A stretch of 64,000 nucleotides of DNA, taken from contig NZ_JNJA01000008.1 of NCBI RefSeq assembly GCF_000702665.1, positions 124,001 to 188,000 of the forward strand, read 5' to 3'. Source of the DNA: Solidesulfovibrio alcoholivorans DSM 5433 (lineage in GTDB: Bacteria; Desulfobacterota; Desulfovibrionia; Desulfovibrionales; Desulfovibrionaceae). Each line of letters begins with the position of its first letter. Positions within the stretch are counted from its first letter, which is position 1. Position numbers and translations under genes: made by a program. Below the pieces are notes generated by a model. That model saw only the letters and a program-made list of their open reading frames with translations, searched no databases and was not told the origin of the DNA. This document shows, piece by piece, positions 7,499 to 16,908 of this stretch.

Positions 7499-9076
7499 AT
7501 GACGACGCAAAACGGATTTCCGGTGGTGACGGCCCTGATCGTCCTGCCGCTTCTTGCCGCGGTGGCCTTGCTGGTCCTGCGGCGTAACGAACGCACCATA
7601 CGCCTGGTGACGCTTGGAGCGGGCATTCTCGAATGCCTGCTGGCGCTGCCGCTTCTGGCCTACCAACCAAACGGGCCGGCCTTCCAGTTCGTGGAACATG
7701 CGCCCTGGCTGCCGGCCATGGGCATGTCCTACCACATGGGCGTGGACGGTCTGAGCCTGTACATGATCCTTTTAACGGCGCTCATGCTGCCGCTTTGCGT
7801 GCTGGGATCCTGGACGTACATCAGCAAGCGGGTGACGGAATTCCACTTCTGTCTGCTGCTTATGACCTCGGCCTGCATCGGCGTGTTCGCGGCGCTCGAC
7901 TTCGTGCTCTTCTACGTCTTCTGGGAAGCGATGCTCGTCCCCATGTACCTGCTGATCGCGGTCTGGGGCGGCCCGAGACGGCGCTACGCCTCCATCAAGT
8001 TCTTCCTCTACACGCTCGCCGGATCGACCCTGCTGCTCGCGGCCATCGTCGCCTTCCGGCAGGTGGGCGGCACCTTCTCCATCCCGGAGCTGATGCAGCA
8101 GCAGTACTCCTTCCGCTTCCAGATGTGGGCGTTTCTGGCCATGGCCCTGGCGTTCGCCATCAAGGTGCCCATGTTCCCGTTCCACACCTGGCTGCCGGCG
8201 GCCCACGTCGAGGCCCCGGCCGCGGGCAGCGTGCTCCTGGCCGCCATCCTGCTCAAGATGGGCACGTACGGCTTCCTGCGCTTTTGCCTGCCCTTGACCC
8301 CGGCCGCGTCGGTCACGGCCGCGCCGGTCATGATCGCGATCTCCATCGCCTCCATCCTCTATGGCGGCTGCATCGCGCTCGGGCAGACCGACATCAAGAA
8401 GCTGATCGCCTACTCGTCCGTGGGGCACATGGGCTTTGTGACGCTCGGCATCTTCCTCTTCAGCGTCAAAGGCGTTTCCGGGGCCATCCTCCAGATGCTC
8501 AACCACGGCATCACCACGGGGGGCCTGTTCATGATGATCGGCCTGCTCTACGAGCGCAGCCACAGCCGGGAGATCGCCGACAACCAGGGGCTTGGCAAAT
8601 TCATGCCGGCCTACATGTTCCTCTTCGGCGTTTTCTCCTTCTCCTCCCTGGCCTTCCCCGGCACCAACAGCTTCGTGGGCGAAGTGCTGGTCCTGATCGG
8701 CGCTTTTGCCGGCAATCCCTGGGTGGGCTTCGCCGCCGTGCCCGGGGCCATGCTCGCCGCCGCCTACATGCTGCGCCTGTTGCAGCGCGTAACCTGGGGC
8801 GAGCCCACCTCCTTCAAGAAAGGCTGGTACGACCTGGGCGCGCGGGAATGGGCCACGCTTATTCCCTTGGCCCTGCTCGTTTTTTACATCGGCCTGGCCC
8901 CGTCCTTGGCCATCAAGACCATTGAGCCGTCCATCGAACGGGTGCTTGCCGCCATGCACGCCAAAAACGAGGCCATGGGCCTGACCAGTGACATGCCGCT
9001 CGCCGCGCGCATGGAGCTTGGCGCACCGCTCAAAGTGGCCGAGGCCAAAGACGCCGTCTCCAAGGAGCTCCCATGA
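7499..9076 (+). CDS. nuoM: Complex I membrane subunit M
   Basis: 525 residues, the usual NuoM size, an antiporter-like proton-pumping subunit. The helix-5 glutamate is in VFWEAMLVPMYLLI (about residue 144), the helix-7 lysine in AIKVPMFPFHTWLPAAHVEAP, and a third lysine in AAILLKMGTYGFLRF. SSVGHMGFVTLG marks the broken-helix region. AAAGGGAG precedes the ATG. Its stop overlaps the nuoN start by four bases. Confidence 0.96.
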   Translation: MTTQNGFPVVTALIVLPLLAAVALLVLRRNERTIRLVTLGAGILECLLALPLLAYQPNGPAFQFVEHAPWLPAMGMSYHMGVDGLSLYMILLTALMLPLCVLGSWTYISKRVTEFHFCLLLMTSACIGVFAALDFVLFYVFWEAMLVPMYLLIAVWGGPRRRYASIKFFLYTLAGSTLLLAAIVAFRQVGGTFSIPELMQQQYSFRFQMWAFLAMALAFAIKVPMFPFHTWLPAAHVEAPAAGSVLLAAILLKMGTYGFLRFCLPLTPAASVTAAPVMIAISIASILYGGCIALGQTDIKKLIAYSSVGHMGFVTLGIFLFSVKGVSGAILQMLNHGITTGGLFMMIGLLYERSHSREIADNQGLGKFMPAYMFLFGVFSFSSLAFPGTNSFVGEVLVLIGAFAGNPWVGFAAVPGAMLAAAYMLRLLQRVTWGEPTSFKKGWYDLGAREWATLIPLALLVFYIGLAPSLAIKTIEPSIERVLAAMHAKNEAMGLTSDMPLAARMELGAPLKVAEAKDAVSKELP

Positions 9077-10473
9077 CCATCTTCATGCTGTTGCCGGAAC
9101 TGTGGCTTTTTGCCCTGGTGTGCGCCCTGTTCGTGGCGAGTGTGCGGGGCGCGAAATCGGTGGCCGGCTGGCTGCCGGCGGCGGCCGCCATGGGCGTGCT
9201 CGTCGCCCTGGCCGGGGTGTCGGCCCGCGCCGAATTGCTGCACGCCACCTACAAGCTCGACGCCCTGTCCCAGTTCTTCAAGCTCGTCATCGCCCTGGGA
9301 TTCGCAGTGGTCACGGGCATCGGCGCGGGCAAGAAAGACGACGCGGACATGACGCCGGACTACTACATGCTCCTGGGGCTCTCCGCCTGGGGGTTGATGC
9401 TGCTCGCCTCCTGCGTCGAGCTCGTCACGCTCTACCTGGCCCTGGAGCTCTCCTCCTACAGCCTCTATGCCCTGATTCCCCTGCGCGGCCAGGACCGGCG
9501 CGCCGCCGAGGCGGGCATCAAGTACATCCTCTTCGGCGCGGCCGTCACCGCCCTGGCGCTCTTCGGCCTCTCCTACATCATGGCCGCCAAGCACACGACC
9601 TACATCGCCGCGCTTGCCGCCTCCTCGTGGAGCTTCGCCGACGCGCCCCTGGCCGTCCTTGGCCTCACGCTCTTCCTGGCCGGCTTCTTCTACAAGCTGG
9701 CGCTTTTCCCGTTTCACTTCTGGTGCCCTGACGTCTACCAGGGTTCGAAGAACGAAACCGCGGCCTATGTGGCCACCATCCCCAAGCTCGGCGCGGTGGT
9801 GGTGCTCGTGCGCCTGGCCGCGCTTTTTGCGCCGCACATGGAAGTGACCAACATCCTGGCCGTGCTCGGGGCCGTGTCCATGACCGCCGGCAACCTCGCG
9901 GCGCTCGTGCAGCGCGACGTCAAGCGCCTGCTCGGCTACTCGTCCGTGGCCCACGCCGGCTACGTGATGCTCGGCCTCGCCGCCGGATCGGCGGCCGGGC
10001 TTTCGGCCGCGGCGTTTTACAGCCTGGCCTACATCCTCATGAACCTCGCCGCCTTCTACGTGGTCTGCACCATGTCCGTCGGCGGCGAGAATCCGAGCCT
10101 CGAAGACCTCGACGGGCTCTATAAACGCGCGCCGGCCCTGGCCATGATCCTGGCCGTGGCCGCGTTCGCCCTGGTCGGGCTGCCGCCGACCGCCGGGTTC
10201 ACCGGCAAGCTGTTCCTGCTCTCGGCGGCCTGGGATCAGGGCTACCATTGGCTGGTCATCGTGGCCGTGCTCAATACGGCCATCTCCATCTACTACTACT
10301 TGAGCCTCGTGCGCCACGCCTATACCGGCGAGTCCGATGCCCCGGCCCTGGTCGTGCCGCGCGGTTCGCTGGTCTTCGGCGGCGTGCTCGCGGCGCTGGT
10401 GCTGCTGCTCGGCATCCTGCCCGCGCCGCTGTACGACTTGGCGGCCATGGCCGGAACCCAACTGCACCCCTAG
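9073..10473 (+). CDS. nuoN: Complex I membrane subunit N
   Basis: 466 residues, typical of NuoN, the antiporter-like subunit nearest the quinone module. The helix-5 glutamate lies in [15 protein letters not shown]; the pumping lysine is in [20 protein letters not shown], five residues before the PFHFW proline. [13 protein letters not shown] and the PPTAGFTGK turn near residue 375 are characteristic. It starts inside the nuoM stop (ATGA). A 36-base gap to nuoA holds a fresh ribosome site. Confidence 0.96.
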   Translation: MTIFMLLPELWLFALVCALFVASVRGAKSVAGWLPAAAAMGVLVALAGVSARAELLHATYKLDALSQFFKLVIALGFAVVTGIGAGKKDDADMTPDYYMLLGLSAWGLMLLASCVELVTLYLALELSSYSLYALIPLRGQDRRAAEAGIKYILFGAAVTALALFGLSYIMAAKHTTYIAALAASSWSFADAPLAVLGLTLFLAGFFYKLALFPFHFWCPDVYQGSKNETAAYVATIPKLGAVVVLVRLAALFAPHMEVTNILAVLGAVSMTAGNLAALVQRDVKRLLGYSSVAHAGYVMLGLAAGSAAGLSAAAFYSLAYILMNLAAFYVVCTMSVGGENPSLEDLDGLYKRAPALAMILAVAAFALVGLPPTAGFTGKLFLLSAAWDQGYHWLVIVAVLNTAISIYYYLSLVRHAYTGESDAPALVVPRGSLVFGGVLAALVLLLGILPAPLYDLAAMAGTQLHP

Positions 10474-10509
10474 CGGGGCGCGTCATCGCAAGGGAGGAGG
10501 GAAAGACAT

Positions 10510-10902
10510 ATGGTCTTTACCTGGTTACAAGCAGGAATACTGCTCTTTTTCCTGGGCGGGGTGCTCTTCGGGGCCGGGCCGCTGCTGGGTTCGCTCTTTC
10601 TCGCGCCCAAGGCGCACGGCGGCGCGATGGGCGCCACCTACGAGTGCGGCGTACCCACCCACGGCCGCACCTGGGTCAAGTTCGGCATCAACTACTACTT
10701 CTACGCCCTGATCTTCCTGGCCTTCGAGGTGGACATTCTCTACCTGTTCCCCATCGCGGCCCTTTTCGCCAAGCCGCAGGGTCTGGAAGCCGCCGTCAAA
10801 CTGTTGGTTTTCATCGCGGTGCTCGGCGCCGCCATCATCTACTTCATGCGCAAGGGAGTGTTCACATGGCCCCGCAGAATCCAGGTTGCGCCCCGGCCGT
10901 AA
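10510..10902 (+). CDS. nuoA: Complex I membrane subunit A
   Basis: 130 residues with three membrane helices. The NuoA signature YECGVPTHG (Cys in the loop that lies near the quinone site) and the acidic helix [15 protein letters not shown] are both visible. GGGAGGAGGG lies a short distance before the ATG. The 3' end overlaps nuoB by 37 bases. The A-B-C-D-H-I block follows the J-to-N block, the reverse of the E. coli order. Confidence 0.96.
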   Translation: MVFTWLQAGILLFFLGGVLFGAGPLLGSLFLAPKAHGGAMGATYECGVPTHGRTWVKFGINYYFYALIFLAFEVDILYLFPIAALFAKPQGLEAAVKLLVFIAVLGAAIIYFMRKGVFTWPRRIQVAPRP

Positions 10903-11396
10903 ATACGGTCGATCCGGCCCTTGTGGCCACCCCGGCCGTCCAGAAGATCATGGACGTCTGCCGGGCCATGTCCATCTGGCCCATGACCTTCGGTCTGGCC
11001 TGCTGCGCCATCGAGATGATGGCCGTGGGCATGGCGCGCTTCGACATCGCCCGCTTCGGCGCGGAAGTGTTCCGGCCCTCGCCGCGCCAATCCGATCTCA
11101 TGATCGTCGCCGGCACGGTCAACAAGAAGATCGCCCCCGCCGTGGTGCGGCTCTATGAGCAGATGCCGGCCCCGCGCTACGTGATGGCGCTCGGCAACTG
11201 CGCCATCTCCGGCGGCCCCTTCAACATCGAGGGCCAGTACGGCGTCATCCAGGGCGTGGACACCCTCATCCCGGTGGACGTCTACGTGCCCGGCTGCCCG
11301 CCGCGGCCCGAGGGACTCCTCGAGGGGCTGTTCGCGCTCCAGCAGAAAATCACCGGCAAGCGCTGGTGGCAGGTGCCCAAGGGAGGCCAGAAATGA
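10866..11396 (+). CDS. nuoB: Complex I Fe-S subunit B (cluster N2)
   Basis: 176 residues. The four ligands of the terminal [4Fe-4S] cluster N2 are all present: tandem Cys46-Cys47 in ACCAIEM, Cys112 in GNCAISGG and Cys144 in VPGCPPRPE. NuoB hands electrons to quinone at the interface with NuoD. The ATG at 10866 lies within the 3' end of nuoA; GGGAG (10854-10858) precedes it. It ends four bases into nuoC (ATGA). Confidence 0.97.
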   Translation: MAPQNPGCAPAVNTVDPALVATPAVQKIMDVCRAMSIWPMTFGLACCAIEMMAVGMARFDIARFGAEVFRPSPRQSDLMIVAGTVNKKIAPAVVRLYEQMPAPRYVMALGNCAISGGPFNIEGQYGVIQGVDTLIPVDVYVPGCPPRPEGLLEGLFALQQKITGKRWWQVPKGGQK

Positions 11397-11935
11397 TTCC
11401 CGAATGCGTGGCCAAACTCGGCGCGGCCTGCTCCGCGCCTCTCGATCACGCCGCCACGGGCTGCGTGGCGTCCGTGACCCTGACGGCCGAAACCATCCAC
11501 GACGCCATCGCCGTCATGGACAAGGAAGGCTACCTCCTGGAAGACGTCATGGCCTCGGACCTGGAGGAGGGCTTCGAAGTGGCCTACCACTTGAGCCTTC
11601 TCGACGGCGCCAACCGCGTGGTCCTGCGCCTGACCGTGCCCCACGACGCGCCCCGCGTGCCGACCATAAGCGACATCTACCCCGGCGCGGACTGGCACGA
11701 GCGCGAGTGCTTCGACTTCTACGGCATCGACTTCGCCGGCCACCCGAACCTCTACAACCTGCTGTTGCCCGAGGACTTCGAGGGCCATCCGCTTATTAAG
11801 GCCGCCAAGGCGCGCAAGTCCTTAGCCGACCTCGTGCCGCTGACCTACCTCGTGGACTGCGGGCTGGCCGAGCCGGAACCCGAGCCCCAGGCCAAACCCA
11901 AGCCGGTGGCCAAGGCCGTTCCTAAAGACGCGTAG
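11393..11935 (+). CDS. nuoC: Complex I peripheral subunit C
   Basis: 180 residues of the 30-kDa subunit. The signature [20 protein letters not shown] and the following [12 protein letters not shown] are intact. The tail after about residue 155 is a low-complexity Glu-Pro-Lys-Ala stretch not needed for the fold. It is separate from nuoD, unlike the NuoCD fusion of enterobacteria. It begins within the nuoB stop; the in-frame ATG 27 bases earlier would overlap more and has no ribosome site. Confidence 0.95.
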   Translation: MIPECVAKLGAACSAPLDHAATGCVASVTLTAETIHDAIAVMDKEGYLLEDVMASDLEEGFEVAYHLSLLDGANRVVLRLTVPHDAPRVPTISDIYPGADWHERECFDFYGIDFAGHPNLYNLLLPEDFEGHPLIKAAKARKSLADLVPLTYLVDCGLAEPEPEPQAKPKPVAKAVPKDA

Positions 11936-11950
11936 GGCCAAGGAGGAATC

Positions 11951-13108
11951 ATGCAAGCCTTCGATCCGACGGCCCTTCGGGGCGACCTCGCTTCGGCCCG
12001 CTTCGAGCCGGGGCCAACCGACGACAAGCTGATTCTCAGCATGGGGCCCCAGCACCCGTCCACCCACGGCGTGCTGCGCATCATGCTCGAGCTCGACGGC
12101 GAATACATCCTGCGCGCCGAGCCCGTGCTCGGCTACATCCACCGCATGCACGAGTGGATGGCGGAGCAGAAGACCTACATGCAGTTCATGCCCAACATGG
12201 GCCGCGTGGACTACCTGCACGCCATGGCCTGGAACTGGGCCTACGCCGGCGCGGTGGAGCGGCTCATGGGCGTCGAGGTCCCCGAGCGGGCCGAGTACAT
12301 CCGCGTGGCCGTCACCGAGCTCAACCGCATCAGCTCCCACCTGCTCTGGTGGGGGGCGTACCTGCTCGACCTCGGCGCGTTCACCCCCATCATGTACGCC
12401 TTCGACGACCGCGAGATCATCCTCGACATCCTTCAGGCCGTCAGCGGTTCGCGCCTGACCTATTCCTACTTCACCATCGGCGGCGTCTACGGCGACGTGC
12501 CCGCGGATTTCGCCTCGCGCTGCCTGGCCTTCACCCGCCATCTGCGCTCGCGCCTGCCCATGTACCGCGACCTTGTCACGGACAACGTGATCCTGCGCGG
12601 CCGCTGCGAAGACATCGGCGTGATGGACGTGGAGCTGGCGCGGCGCTACGGCGCGACCGGGCCGTGCATCCGGGGATCGGGCGCGCCCGTGGACACCCGT
12701 CGCGCCGAGCCCTACGGCGTCTACAACCGCTTCGACTTCCGCATTCCGGCTTACACCGAGGGCGACGCCATGGCCCGCTACATGGTGCGCATGGACGAGC
12801 TCGCCACGAGCTGCGACATCATCGACCAGGCCGTGCAGGGCCTTCCCGAAGGCCCCATCCAGGCCAAGGTCGGCAAGACCGTCAAGCCGCCCAAGGGCGA
12901 GGCCTGCTACGCCGTGGAAGGCGCGCGCGGCAAGATCATCATCCACGTGCGTTCCGACGGCGGCCCCAAACCCTACCGGGTCAAGCTGCGCGCCCCGGGA
13001 TTCTCCAACTTGAGCGTTTTTTGCGATTTGGCGCGCGGGACCCTTCTCGCCGACGCCGTGTCCATCCTGGGCAGCCTGGACCTCGTCATCCCGGAGATCG
13101 ACCGATGA
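11951..13108 (+). CDS. nuoD: Complex I quinone-site subunit D
   Basis: 385 residues of the 49-kDa subunit, related to NiFe-hydrogenase large subunits but without metal-binding Cys pairs. GPQHPSTHG (32-40) carries the His of the quinone pocket; HRMHEWMAEQKTYMQFMPNMGRVDY was read in pieces and matches the family. RGSGAP and the terminal ILGSLDLVIPEIDR are also standard. AAGGAGGAATC precedes the ATG. Its TGA overlaps nuoH (ATGA). Confidence 0.96.
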   Translation: MQAFDPTALRGDLASARFEPGPTDDKLILSMGPQHPSTHGVLRIMLELDGEYILRAEPVLGYIHRMHEWMAEQKTYMQFMPNMGRVDYLHAMAWNWAYAGAVERLMGVEVPERAEYIRVAVTELNRISSHLLWWGAYLLDLGAFTPIMYAFDDREIILDILQAVSGSRLTYSYFTIGGVYGDVPADFASRCLAFTRHLRSRLPMYRDLVTDNVILRGRCEDIGVMDVELARRYGATGPCIRGSGAPVDTRRAEPYGVYNRFDFRIPAYTEGDAMARYMVRMDELATSCDIIDQAVQGLPEGPIQAKVGKTVKPPKGEACYAVEGARGKIIIHVRSDGGPKPYRVKLRAPGFSNLSVFCDLARGTLLADAVSILGSLDLVIPEIDR

Positions 13109-14094
13109 ACCTGGAACAGCTTTTAAGCCTGGACTATCCGCTCACGCGCCTGGTGATCGGGCTCCTGTGCATCTTCGCCTTCGTGGGCCTCAATGGCCTC
13201 GTCCTGGTCTGGGTCGAGCGCAAGGTGGCCGGCCATTGCCAGCTGCGCCCCGGGCCGCTGCACGTCGGGCCGCACGGCCTGCTCCAGCCCCTGGTGGACG
13301 CGGTCAAGCTCATCGGCAAACAGCTCGTCGCCCCGTTCGGCAGCGACAAGGCCCTGTTCTGGCTCGCGCCGCTTCTGGCCTTCGCGCCGGTGACGGTGTG
13401 CATGCTGCCGCTGCCCTGGGGACCGGACATGGCGATGATCCCCATGAACACCGGCCTGGTGCTGATCCTCGCCTTTTCCGGCCTCGGCGTGCTGTCGCTG
13501 ATCCTCGCCGGCTGGGGTTCCAACAACAAATGGGGCCTTTTAGGCGCTGCCCGCTCCGTGGCCCAGTCCGTGGCCTATGAAGTGCCGCTGCTGCTGTCCG
13601 TCATGGCCGTCGCCATCACGGCCGGGTCGCTCGACCTCTTCCAGATCTCCGCGCAGCAGGGGGGCTGGCCCTGGCAGTGGTATGGCGTGAAGAACCCGCT
13701 GGCGTTTTTCATCTTCCTGGTCTGCGCCGTGGCCGAGACCAACCGCGCCCCCTTCGACCTACCCGAGGCCGAGTCGGAGCTGACCGCAGGGTTCCATACC
13801 GAGTACTCGGGCATGGGCTTTGGCCTCTTTTTCCTGGCCGAATACGCCAACATGATCATCGTCTCGGGCGTGGCCGCGGCGCTGTTCCTCGGCGGCTGGC
13901 AGGGGCCGTTCCTGCCCGGCGTCTGGTGGTTCCTGGTCAAGATCTACTGCATCCTCTTCTTCATCATCTGGCTGCGCTGGACGTATCCCCGCGTGCGCTT
14001 CGACCAGCTCCTCAACCTCAGCTGGAAGTGGCTCACCCCCCTGGCGCTCCTGGACCTTGCCCTGGCCGTGATCGTGGCCGGATTCGGAGGCTGA
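13105..14094 (+). CDS. nuoH: Complex I membrane subunit H
   Basis: 329 residues, eight or so membrane helices, forming the quinone chamber that joins peripheral and membrane arms. The signature WVERKVAGHCQLRPGP near residue 32 and the acidic loop AETNRAPFDLPEAESEL followed by FHTEYSGMGFGLFFLAEY are the strongest marks; the latter includes the charged funnel residues. It begins inside nuoD's stop, and nuoI starts one base after its own. Confidence 0.97.
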   Translation: MNLEQLLSLDYPLTRLVIGLLCIFAFVGLNGLVLVWVERKVAGHCQLRPGPLHVGPHGLLQPLVDAVKLIGKQLVAPFGSDKALFWLAPLLAFAPVTVCMLPLPWGPDMAMIPMNTGLVLILAFSGLGVLSLILAGWGSNNKWGLLGAARSVAQSVAYEVPLLLSVMAVAITAGSLDLFQISAQQGGWPWQWYGVKNPLAFFIFLVCAVAETNRAPFDLPEAESELTAGFHTEYSGMGFGLFFLAEYANMIIVSGVAAALFLGGWQGPFLPGVWWFLVKIYCILFFIIWLRWTYPRVRFDQLLNLSWKWLTPLALLDLALAVIVAGFGG

Positions 14095-14095
14095 C

Positions 14096-14620
14096 ATGTC
14101 GGTTTCGCAACTCATCGAAGAAGCCTACACGGGGCTCAAAAGCCTCGTCATCGGCCTTGGCGTCACGGGCAAGGCGCTCATGCAGCCGGGTGTGACCGTC
14201 CTCTATCCCATGGAGGAGGTGGAGCGGGACAATCTCGTCACCTACCGTGGCCATGTGGAGCTGATCGGCAAGGAAGAGGACCCGGCCGTGCCGCGTTGTG
14301 TGGCTTGCGGCGCGTGTGTGAAAGCCTGTCCGTCCAACTGCATCACCATCCTCTGTCCCATCGCGGTCAAGGAAGGCGAGGAGGCCGGTCCGGTCAAGAT
14401 GGGTCCTGCGCCGCAGAAGGGCAGTAAGACGCCGGGCGAATTTATCGTGGATTTCTCCCTTTGCAGCCTGTGCGGCCAATGCGCCAAAACCTGCCCGGTG
14501 GATTCGCTGCAATTTTCCGACAACCCCTACATGGTGAGCTTCGACCGCAAGGACTTCCGCATCGATCTGCTGGCGCGGTTGCAGCGGATGGCGCGCGACG
14601 AAGCGCACGCAGGGGAATAA
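14096..14620 (+). CDS. nuoI: Complex I ferredoxin-like subunit I
   Basis: 174 residues with two [4Fe-4S] motifs: Cys68, 71, 74 and 78 (CVACGACVKAC) and Cys123, 126, 129 and 133 (CSLCGQCAKTC), carrying clusters N6a/N6b. It is the last gene of the operon. No nuoE, nuoF or nuoG is found, so NuoI is the natural docking point for an unknown donor such as ferredoxin; that is inference from similar truncated enzymes. A strong terminator lies about 70 bases downstream. Confidence 0.96.
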   Translation: MSVSQLIEEAYTGLKSLVIGLGVTGKALMQPGVTVLYPMEEVERDNLVTYRGHVELIGKEEDPAVPRCVACGACVKACPSNCITILCPIAVKEGEEAGPVKMGPAPQKGSKTPGEFIVDFSLCSLCGQCAKTCPVDSLQFSDNPYMVSFDRKDFRIDLLARLQRMARDEAHAGE

Positions 14621-14691
14621 GGGAAGAGAGGCCTCCGGAGGCTGGGAGGGAGCGAGAGCTTCTTCCGGGTCATTCCGGAAGGAGAAATCGA

Positions 14692-14725
14692 ACGCCCGCG
14701 GTTTCGGCCGCGGGCGTTTCTTCTT
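14692..14725 (+). terminator. Rho-independent terminator of the complex I operon
   Basis: ACGCCCGCGG (14692-14701) pairs perfectly with CCGCGGGCGT (14708-14717) around a six-base loop, followed by TTCTTCTT. It lies between nuoI and the convergent GlcD-type gene. A few A residues on the other flank allow weak function for the minus strand too. Confidence 0.85.
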
Positions 14726-14737
14726 GGGAGAAGGGTG

Positions 14738-16099
14738 TTAGGGGAGGACCTTGCCCGGATTCATGATCCCCTTGGGATCGAAAAGGTCCTTGAGGCCTTG
14801 CTGCAAGGTGAGCGACCGGGGCGAGAGCTCCATGCCGATGAAGGGCTGTTTGGTCAGCCCCACGCCGTGCTCACCGGACATGGTGCCGCCGAGAGTAAGC
14901 ACCGTCTCGACCAGGGCGCGGATCAGTTCGTGGCCGCGCGCGCGGCTGCCGTCCTCGCCCGTGATGTTGACGTGGATGTTGCCGTCGCCGGCGTGGCCGA
15001 AGGCGTAGACCGCCATGCCAAACCGCGCGCCAAGTCCGGGCAGGGCGTCGATCAAGTCCGGGATGCGCGCGATGGGCACCACCGTGTCCTCGGACAGGTA
15101 CATCGGCGCGCTTTCGTGGATGCGCGTGGAGGTCTGGCGGCGGATGTCCCACAGCGCCTCGCGCCGCGCCGCGTCGTCGGCGGGCAACACTTCGAGGGCT
15201 CCGGCGTCGCGGCAGACGTCCGCCACGCGCCGGATGTCCCGCGCCGTGGCGTCCGCGTCACCATCCACCTCAAGGAGCAAAAGCGCCGCATCCCGGCCGG
15301 GCAGGGCAAACGGCAGCAGTTCCTCCACGAGCCCAAGGCAGGCCCGGTCCATGAATTCCACCGCCGAAGGGCAGACGCCGCCGGTCATGACCGCCGATAC
15401 GGCGGCCACGGCCGCGCGGGCGTCGGCGAAAAGCGCGAGCATGGTGCGCACCGTGCGCGGATGCGGAATGAGCTTGAGCGTCAGTTCGGTAATGATCCCG
15501 AGCGTGCCCTCGCTGCCGACGAAAAGCCCGGCCAGGTCGTAGCCCACCACGCCCTTGCGCGTGGCCATGCCAGCCTTGAGGAACTCCCCGTCCGGCAGCA
15601 CGGCGGTCAGGCCGAGGACGTAGTCGCGCGTGACGCCGTATTTGACGCAGGCAGGACCGCCGGCGTTGGTTGCGGCGTTGCCGCCAAGCGTACAGGTGGC
15701 GTAGCTCGCGGGATCGGGCGGATAGAAAAGCCCCTTGGTCGCGGCCGTGTCACGCAGGGTCTTGGTGACGACGCCGGGCTCGACCACGGCTACGCCATTG
15801 ACCGTATCGATGACGCGGATGCGGTCCATGGCCGTGGTCGCGACCGCGACGCCGCCGCGCACGGGCAGGCAGCCGCCGCAAAGCCCAGTGCCGGCCCCGC
15901 GCGGCGTGACGGGAAAGCCGTGCGTGTGGGCCAGGCGCATGAGCCGGCTGATTTCCGCGGCGCTTTTGGGGAAAAAGACGGCGTCCGGGCGGAAGAGAAG
16001 GCCCGAATCATCGGTTGCGGCTGCGTCGCGGCCGGCGGCGTCCGTGCGAAAGCCCGGCCCCAGTTCCCGGGCCAGGGCGGCAAGCAGGCTCGCGTCCAT
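14738..16099 (-). CDS. FAD-linked oxidase, GlcD / D-lactate dehydrogenase type
   Basis: 453 residues of the VAO/PCMH flavoprotein family (glycolate oxidase GlcD, D-lactate and 2-hydroxyglutarate dehydrogenases). The FAD loop reads TPRGAGTGLCGGC (about 69-81); VVEPGVVTKTLRD and LGGNAATNAGG continue the FAD domain, and HAGDGNIHVN and SGEHGVGLTK close the C-terminal cap. The substrate is a 2-hydroxyacid; which one cannot be told. No GlcE/GlcF partner is adjacent. The start at 16099 has AAGGAGG eleven bases before it. The gene follows the amino acid ABC genes by 105 bases and may be co-transcribed. Confidence 0.88.
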   Translation of the reverse strand: MDASLLAALARELGPGFRTDAAGRDAAATDDSGLLFRPDAVFFPKSAAEISRLMRLAHTHGFPVTPRGAGTGLCGGCLPVRGGVAVATTAMDRIRVIDTVNGVAVVEPGVVTKTLRDTAATKGLFYPPDPASYATCTLGGNAATNAGGPACVKYGVTRDYVLGLTAVLPDGEFLKAGMATRKGVVGYDLAGLFVGSEGTLGIITELTLKLIPHPRTVRTMLALFADARAAVAAVSAVMTGGVCPSAVEFMDRACLGLVEELLPFALPGRDAALLLLEVDGDADATARDIRRVADVCRDAGALEVLPADDAARREALWDIRRQTSTRIHESAPMYLSEDTVVPIARIPDLIDALPGLGARFGMAVYAFGHAGDGNIHVNITGEDGSRARGHELIRALVETVLTLGGTMSGEHGVGLTKQPFIGMELSPRSLTLQQGLKDLFDPKGIMNPGKVLP

Positions 16100-16203
16100 G
16101 ACTCGTGTCGCCTCCTTGAATGCAGGAAAGATTGTTTCGGTGGGCAACACCGTTGAAGAACTCTTTTTGAAAAATACCGACGTGTTTTTTAAAATTCGAG
16201 GCA

Positions 16204-16896
16204 CTAGTCCTTCTTGGTCTCGAAGCCCGGCAGCTCCAGCCGCTTCTCCACGGCGCGCAGGACGAACGTGGCCACGGTCACGAGCGCCAGGTAGTAGAGC
16301 CCGACTACGATGAAGACTTCCGTGTTGCGGAAGGTGGCCTTGGCCAGGCTCCGGCCCATGCCCGTGAGGTCGCTGACCGTGATGATGGAAGCGAGGGAGG
16401 AGTACTTGATGAGGTAGATGATCTCGTTGCCGCAGCCCGGCAGCGCGCGGCGGAAGGCTTGCGGCAGGACCACCGAGGTGATGGTGGTAAGCGGCGTCAT
16501 GCCGAGCGCCTGCGCGGCGCGCAGCTGTCCCCGCTTGATGGAAAGCAGCCCCCCCCGGATGTATTCGGACTGGTAGGCGCCGCTGCACAGCGCAAAGCCG
16601 ACGATGGCCGCCCACATGGGCGAAAGGACGAGCCGGAAGCCGCCGATGGCGACGTAGGGCAGGGCGAAGTACCAGAAGTAGAGCTGCACCACGAGCGGCG
16701 TGCCGCGAAAAAGCGAAACATACCAGTCGAGGACCCGGACCAGGGGGCGCGGCGCGTAGACCCGGGCCGTGCCCACGGTCACGCCGATGGCCACACCCAG
16801 AAGCGACGAGGGGATGATGAGCAGGATGCTCGTCCAGAGCCCGGCGTCAAGGGCGGGGATGATGCGCGTTGTCGCGAATTCGAGGAAGCTGTCCAT
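16204..16896 (-). CDS. Polar amino acid ABC transporter permease (second)
   Basis: 230 residues of the HisM/GlnP inner-membrane family. SLFRGTPLVVQLYFWYF early in the protein and the EAA loop region (LRAAQALGMTPLTTITSVVLPQAFRRALP), which couples to the ATPase, are clear. Three bases of coupling seen upstream in the operon are absent; twelve bases separate it from the ATPase gene. With the permease at 17687 it probably makes a heterodimer. The ligand is likely a polar amino acid. Confidence 0.92.
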   Translation of the reverse strand: MDSFLEFATTRIIPALDAGLWTSILLIIPSSLLGVAIGVTVGTARVYAPRPLVRVLDWYVSLFRGTPLVVQLYFWYFALPYVAIGGFRLVLSPMWAAIVGFALCSGAYQSEYIRGGLLSIKRGQLRAAQALGMTPLTTITSVVLPQAFRRALPGCGNEIIYLIKYSSLASIITVSDLTGMGRSLAKATFRNTEVFIVVGLYYLALVTVATFVLRAVEKRLELPGFETKKD

Positions 16897-16908
16897 GCTA
16901 TGGCGCTT

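Noticed and set aside
14735-16156. 473-residue plus-strand frame over the GlcD-type gene
   Set aside because: No domains and starts inside the terminator region; the minus-strand flavoprotein is intact.
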